Below are positions 6,501 to 8,672 of a stretch of 8,672 nt of DNA, piece by piece. Numbering within the stretch: the first letter of the stretch is position 1; each line of letters begins with the position of its first letter. The notes beneath the pieces were generated by a model that saw only the letters and a list, made by a program, of their open reading frames with translations, had not been told where the DNA came from and did no database searches. Source of the DNA: an uncultured Actinomyces sp. (GTDB lineage: Bacteria; Actinomycetota; Actinomycetes; Actinomycetales; Actinomycetaceae); NCBI GenBank assembly GCA_945949035.1, contig CAMFDH010000042.1, positions 1 to 8,672 on the forward strand. The letters run 5' to 3'. Position numbers and translations under genes: made by a program.

Positions 6501-7529
6501 ATGAACTCACAGGTCTCAGCCAGTGTGGATGGCAAGCGAATCCTCCTAGCAGCCCCTCGTGGCTACTGCGCCGGTGTTGACCGCGCTGTCGAAGCAGTCG
6601 AGAGGGCCCTGCAGCTGCACGGCGCACCCGTCTACGTCCGCAAGGAAATTGTCCACAACAAGTACGTCGTCGAAACCCTGATTGATCGTGGTGCGATCTT
6701 TGTGGAAGAGGTCGATGAGATTCCCGAAGGCGCCGTGACGGTCTTTTCCGCCCACGGTGTCTCCCCCCAGGTTCACGCCGATGCCGCGGTTCGTAACCTT
6801 CGCACCATCGACGCCACCTGCCCGCTGGTCACCAAGGTTCACCGCGAGGCCGTGCGCTTCGCTGACAAGGACTACGACATCGTCCTGGTCGGTCACCGCG
6901 GTCATGAAGAAGTTGACGGAACCTATGGTGAGGCTCCCGATCACATTCAGATCATCGGCTCTCCAGATGAGGTCGACGACGTGGTGGTGCGCGATCCCGC
7001 CCGTGTGGTGTGGATTTCACAGACCACGCTCAGTGTTGATGAAACGCTGGAAACGGTGCGCCGCCTGCGGGAACGCTTCCCGCTGCTGATTGATCCGCCC
7101 TCGGACGACATCTGCTACGCCACCCAGAACCGCCAGGATGCCGTCAAGGCCATCGGGGCGCGCGCTGATGTCATGGTCGTGGTTGGCTCCGCGAACTCCT
7201 CCAACTCTGTTCGTCTGGTCGAGGTCGCTCTCGATGCCGGTGCGGGCGCTTCCTACCGGGTCGACATGGCCAGTGAGCTAGACCCCGCCTGGTTCGAAGG
7301 CGTCACCACGGTCGGTGTGACCTCGGGTGCCTCTGTCCCGGAAATCCTGGTCAAGGACGTCATCAAGTGGCTGCAGGACCGTGGTTTTGGCGAGGTCGAG
7401 GAGGTGCGCACCCAGGTCGAAACCATCACCTTTGCCCTGCCGCGCAACCTAAAGAACGACCTCAAGAACAAGGGGCTACTGCCCCTTCACGTCAAGGGAC
7501 GTACCCCGGCGCCCAACCACACGCGCTAG
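6501..7529 (+). CDS. ispH: 4-hydroxy-3-methylbut-2-enyl diphosphate reductase (IspH/LytB)
   Basis: Last enzyme of the methylerythritol phosphate pathway: a [4Fe-4S] enzyme that reduces HMBPP to IPP and DMAPP in the cytoplasm. The protein has 342 residues. The three cluster cysteines are visible: Cys23 in APRGYCAGV, Cys107 in DATCPLV and Cys205 in [11 protein letters not shown]. Substrate-contact residues are present: His52 (IVHN), His85 (SAHGV), His135 and Glu137 in [11 protein letters not shown], Thr175/Thr176 in [10 protein letters not shown] and the Ser/Asn motif GSANSSNS at 229-236. Glu137 corresponds to the catalytic Glu126 of E. coli IspH. The ATG lacks a ribosome site and appears leaderless. 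The gene is divergent from xseA and followed by ychF, an order I recall from M. tuberculosis. Codon use is strongly biased to C-ending codons, suggesting good expression. Function is certain. Confidence 0.98.
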   Translation: MNSQVSASVDGKRILLAAPRGYCAGVDRAVEAVERALQLHGAPVYVRKEIVHNKYVVETLIDRGAIFVEEVDEIPEGAVTVFSAHGVSPQVHADAAVRNLRTIDATCPLVTKVHREAVRFADKDYDIVLVGHRGHEEVDGTYGEAPDHIQIIGSPDEVDDVVVRDPARVVWISQTTLSVDETLETVRRLRERFPLLIDPPSDDICYATQNRQDAVKAIGARADVMVVVGSANSSNSVRLVEVALDAGAGASYRVDMASELDPAWFEGVTTVGVTSGASVPEILVKDVIKWLQDRGFGEVEEVRTQVETITFALPRNLKNDLKNKGLLPLHVKGRTPAPNHTR

Positions 7530-7554
7530 GAACCCCAAGAAATACTCGTTCGCT

Positions 7555-7593
7555 GAGCCGGTTCTCACCGAATCGGCTCGGTGAAACGGGCTC
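7555..7593 (+). terminator. Imperfect hairpin between ispH and ychF (terminator or ychF regulatory element)
   Basis: GAGCC at 7555-7559 pairs with GGCTC at 7589-7593, GTT at 7561-7563 with AAC at 7585-7587, and TCACCGA at 7565-7571 with TCGGTGA at 7578-7584. There is one G/G mismatch, one bulged C and a 6-nt loop, giving 15 pairs. It starts 26 nt after the ispH stop, as expected of a terminator, but no T-run follows. Its right arm reaches into the -35 region of the ychF promoter. Confidence 0.6.
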
Positions 7594-7602
7594 GTCCTCG
7601 CC

Positions 7603-7608
7603 TAGACT
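7603..7608 (+). promoter_or_regulatory. Probable -10 element of ychF (leaderless)
   Basis: TAGACT fits TANNNT and ends 6 nt before the GTG start at 7615, the spacing expected if transcription starts on the G of GTG. No Shine-Dalgarno sequence lies between. The -35 region would overlap the right arm of the hairpin at 7578-7593. Confidence 0.6.
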
Positions 7609-7614
7609 TGTGGC

Positions 7615-8672
7615 GTGTCTTTGACTATTGGAATCGCGGGACTGCCCAACGTTGGCAAGTCGACCCTGTTTAACGCCCTCACTCGCGCCACCGTTCTGGC
7701 TGCGAACTACCCGTTTGCGACCATCGAACCCAACATCGGGATCGTGCCGCTTCCGGACCCCCGCCTCGGCCAGCTCGCTGAGCTCTACGGTTCCCAGAAG
7801 CTGGTTCCCGCTGTCGTCTCCTTCGTTGACATCGCGGGAATCGTTCGCGGCGCTTCGCAGGGTGAGGGGCTTGGCAACCAGTTCCTGGCCAACATCCGTG
7901 AGGCCGACGCGATCTGCCTGGTGACCCGCGTCTTTGCTGATGAGGACGTCGTTCACGTCGACGGTCGCATCAACCCTGAAGACGATATCGAAACCATCAC
8001 CACCGAGCTTCTGCTGGCTGATCTGCAGACGATCGAAAAGGCCATTCCCCGCCTTGAAAAAGAGGTGCGCGGCAAGAAGACCGAGAAGATCGTCCTCGAC
8101 ACCGCGGTTGCCGCCCAGAAGCTGCTGTCTGAGGGCAAGCTTCTGTCCGGAGCAGAGGGAGCCAAACTGGATCAGGACGCCCTGCGTACCTTCCAGCTGA
8201 TGACTTCCAAGCCGTTTATCTACGTCTTCAATATGGACCAGGATGGTCTTGAGGACGAAGCACTGCAGCAGCAGCTGACCGACCTGGTGGCCCCCGCTCC
8301 CGCGATCTTCCTTGACGCGCAGCTTGAGGCTGAACTTGTCGAACTTGATGAGGACGAGGCCCGTGAGCTTCTGGCTGAAACCGGTCAGGAAGAGTCCGGC
8401 ATGGACAAGCTGGCTCGCGTTGGTTTTGACACCCTTGGCCTGCAGACCTACTTGACTGCCGGACCCAAGGAAGCACGCGCCTGGACCATCAAGAAGGGTG
8501 CAACTGCGCCCGAGGCCGCCGGTGTCATCCACACCGACTTCCAGAAGGGCTTCATTAAGGCCGAGGTCATTGGCTTTGAAGACCTGCTTGCACACGGCAC
8601 CATGACTGAAGCGCGCTCCAAGGGCAAGGTCCGCATCGAAGGCAAGGACTACGTGATGGCCGATGGTGACGT
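7615..8672 (+). CDS. ychF: Redox-regulated ATPase YchF (OLA1/Obg-like), 3' end cut by the window
   Basis: Ribosome-associated P-loop NTPase of the Obg family, which prefers ATP over GTP and is linked to translation and stress responses. From the GTG at 7615 there are 352 codons plus two bases; the family usually has about 362 residues, so only about ten C-terminal residues are missing. G1/P-loop GLPNVGKST is at 9-17, the YchF-typical [10 protein letters not shown] at 31-40 and G3 [10 protein letters not shown] at 72-81. A helical domain follows at about 130-190, and a C-terminal TGS domain begins near 277 with [13 protein letters not shown]. The G4 position reads NMDQ (206-209) where the family normally has NxxE, a point of interest. 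The start is supported by the TAGACT -10 element 6 nt upstream. Biased codon use resembles that of ispH. Certain identification. Confidence 0.96.
   Translation, partial: MSLTIGIAGLPNVGKSTLFNALTRATVLAANYPFATIEPNIGIVPLPDPRLGQLAELYGSQKLVPAVVSFVDIAGIVRGASQGEGLGNQFLANIREADAICLVTRVFADEDVVHVDGRINPEDDIETITTELLLADLQTIEKAIPRLEKEVRGKKTEKIVLDTAVAAQKLLSEGKLLSGAEGAKLDQDALRTFQLMTSKPFIYVFNMDQDGLEDEALQQQLTDLVAPAPAIFLDAQLEAELVELDEDEARELLAETGQEESGMDKLARVGFDTLGLQTYLTAGPKEARAWTIKKGATAPEAAGVIHTDFQKGFIKAEVIGFEDLLAHGTMTEARSKGKVRIEGKDYVMADGD

Noticed and set aside
7492..8595. Long minus-strand open frame of 367 codons antisense to ychF
   Set aside because: It is the shadow of the strongly conserved, codon-biased ychF gene; its translation shows no recognisable family and it overlaps the end of ispH as well.
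1..8672. Novel defence, mobile or secretion system
   Set aside because: Every substantial open frame with a credible start belongs to a known core family, and no repeats, integrase, transposase or CRISPR-like array are present.

Overview
This window reads as ordinary, vertically inherited core chromosome of a GC-rich actinobacterium. Pointers are the protein sequences (GreA tip GDLSENGGY, UppS motif DGNRRWAK, short XseB), GTG starts on ychF and the sugar kinase, and a gene order that recalls, from memory, two Mycobacterium tuberculosis loci: greA / hemolysin III / short-chain cis-prenyltransferase (Rv1080c to Rv1086 region) and xseB-xseA / ispH / ychF (Rv1107c to Rv1112 region). The genus cannot be fixed from this sequence; an Actinomycetales member (Actinomycetaceae-like) is a guess.

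Layout. Positions 1-241 (minus) hold the N-terminal part of msrA, cut by the window edge. It is divergent from an AI-2E (PerM/TqsA-like) family membrane protein at 344-1636 (plus). A strong hairpin at 1656-1696 separates that gene from convergent greA (1710-2189, minus). Upstream of greA on the same strand is a hemolysin III/PAQR-family membrane protein (2269-2949, minus), divergent from a short-chain cis-prenyltransferase (3116-3877, plus). That gene meets, tail to tail with a 4-nt gap, a three-gene minus-strand operon xseA-xseB-PfkB sugar kinase (6383 down to 3882). The xseA start region is divergent from ispH (6501-7529, plus), followed by ychF (7615 to window end, plus, cut about ten residues before its expected C terminus).

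Functions fall into housekeeping groups: methionine sulfoxide repair (msrA), transcript cleavage rescue (greA), single-strand DNA exonuclease VII (xseA/xseB), isoprenoid supply and use (ispH makes IPP/DMAPP; the cis-prenyltransferase condenses them towards the polyprenyl carrier), a ribosome-associated ATPase (ychF), sugar phosphorylation, and two membrane proteins of uncertain physiological role. No RNA gene, mobile element, CRISPR array or phage material was seen. No stretch over 300 bases lacks a gene; the longest gap is 2950-3115.

The most interesting regulatory pattern is that greA, ispH, ychF and probably xseA lack a Shine-Dalgarno sequence and instead carry a TANNNT-like -10 hexamer only 6-7 nt before the start codon, as expected of leaderless mRNAs. 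I did not find a previously undescribed system here.
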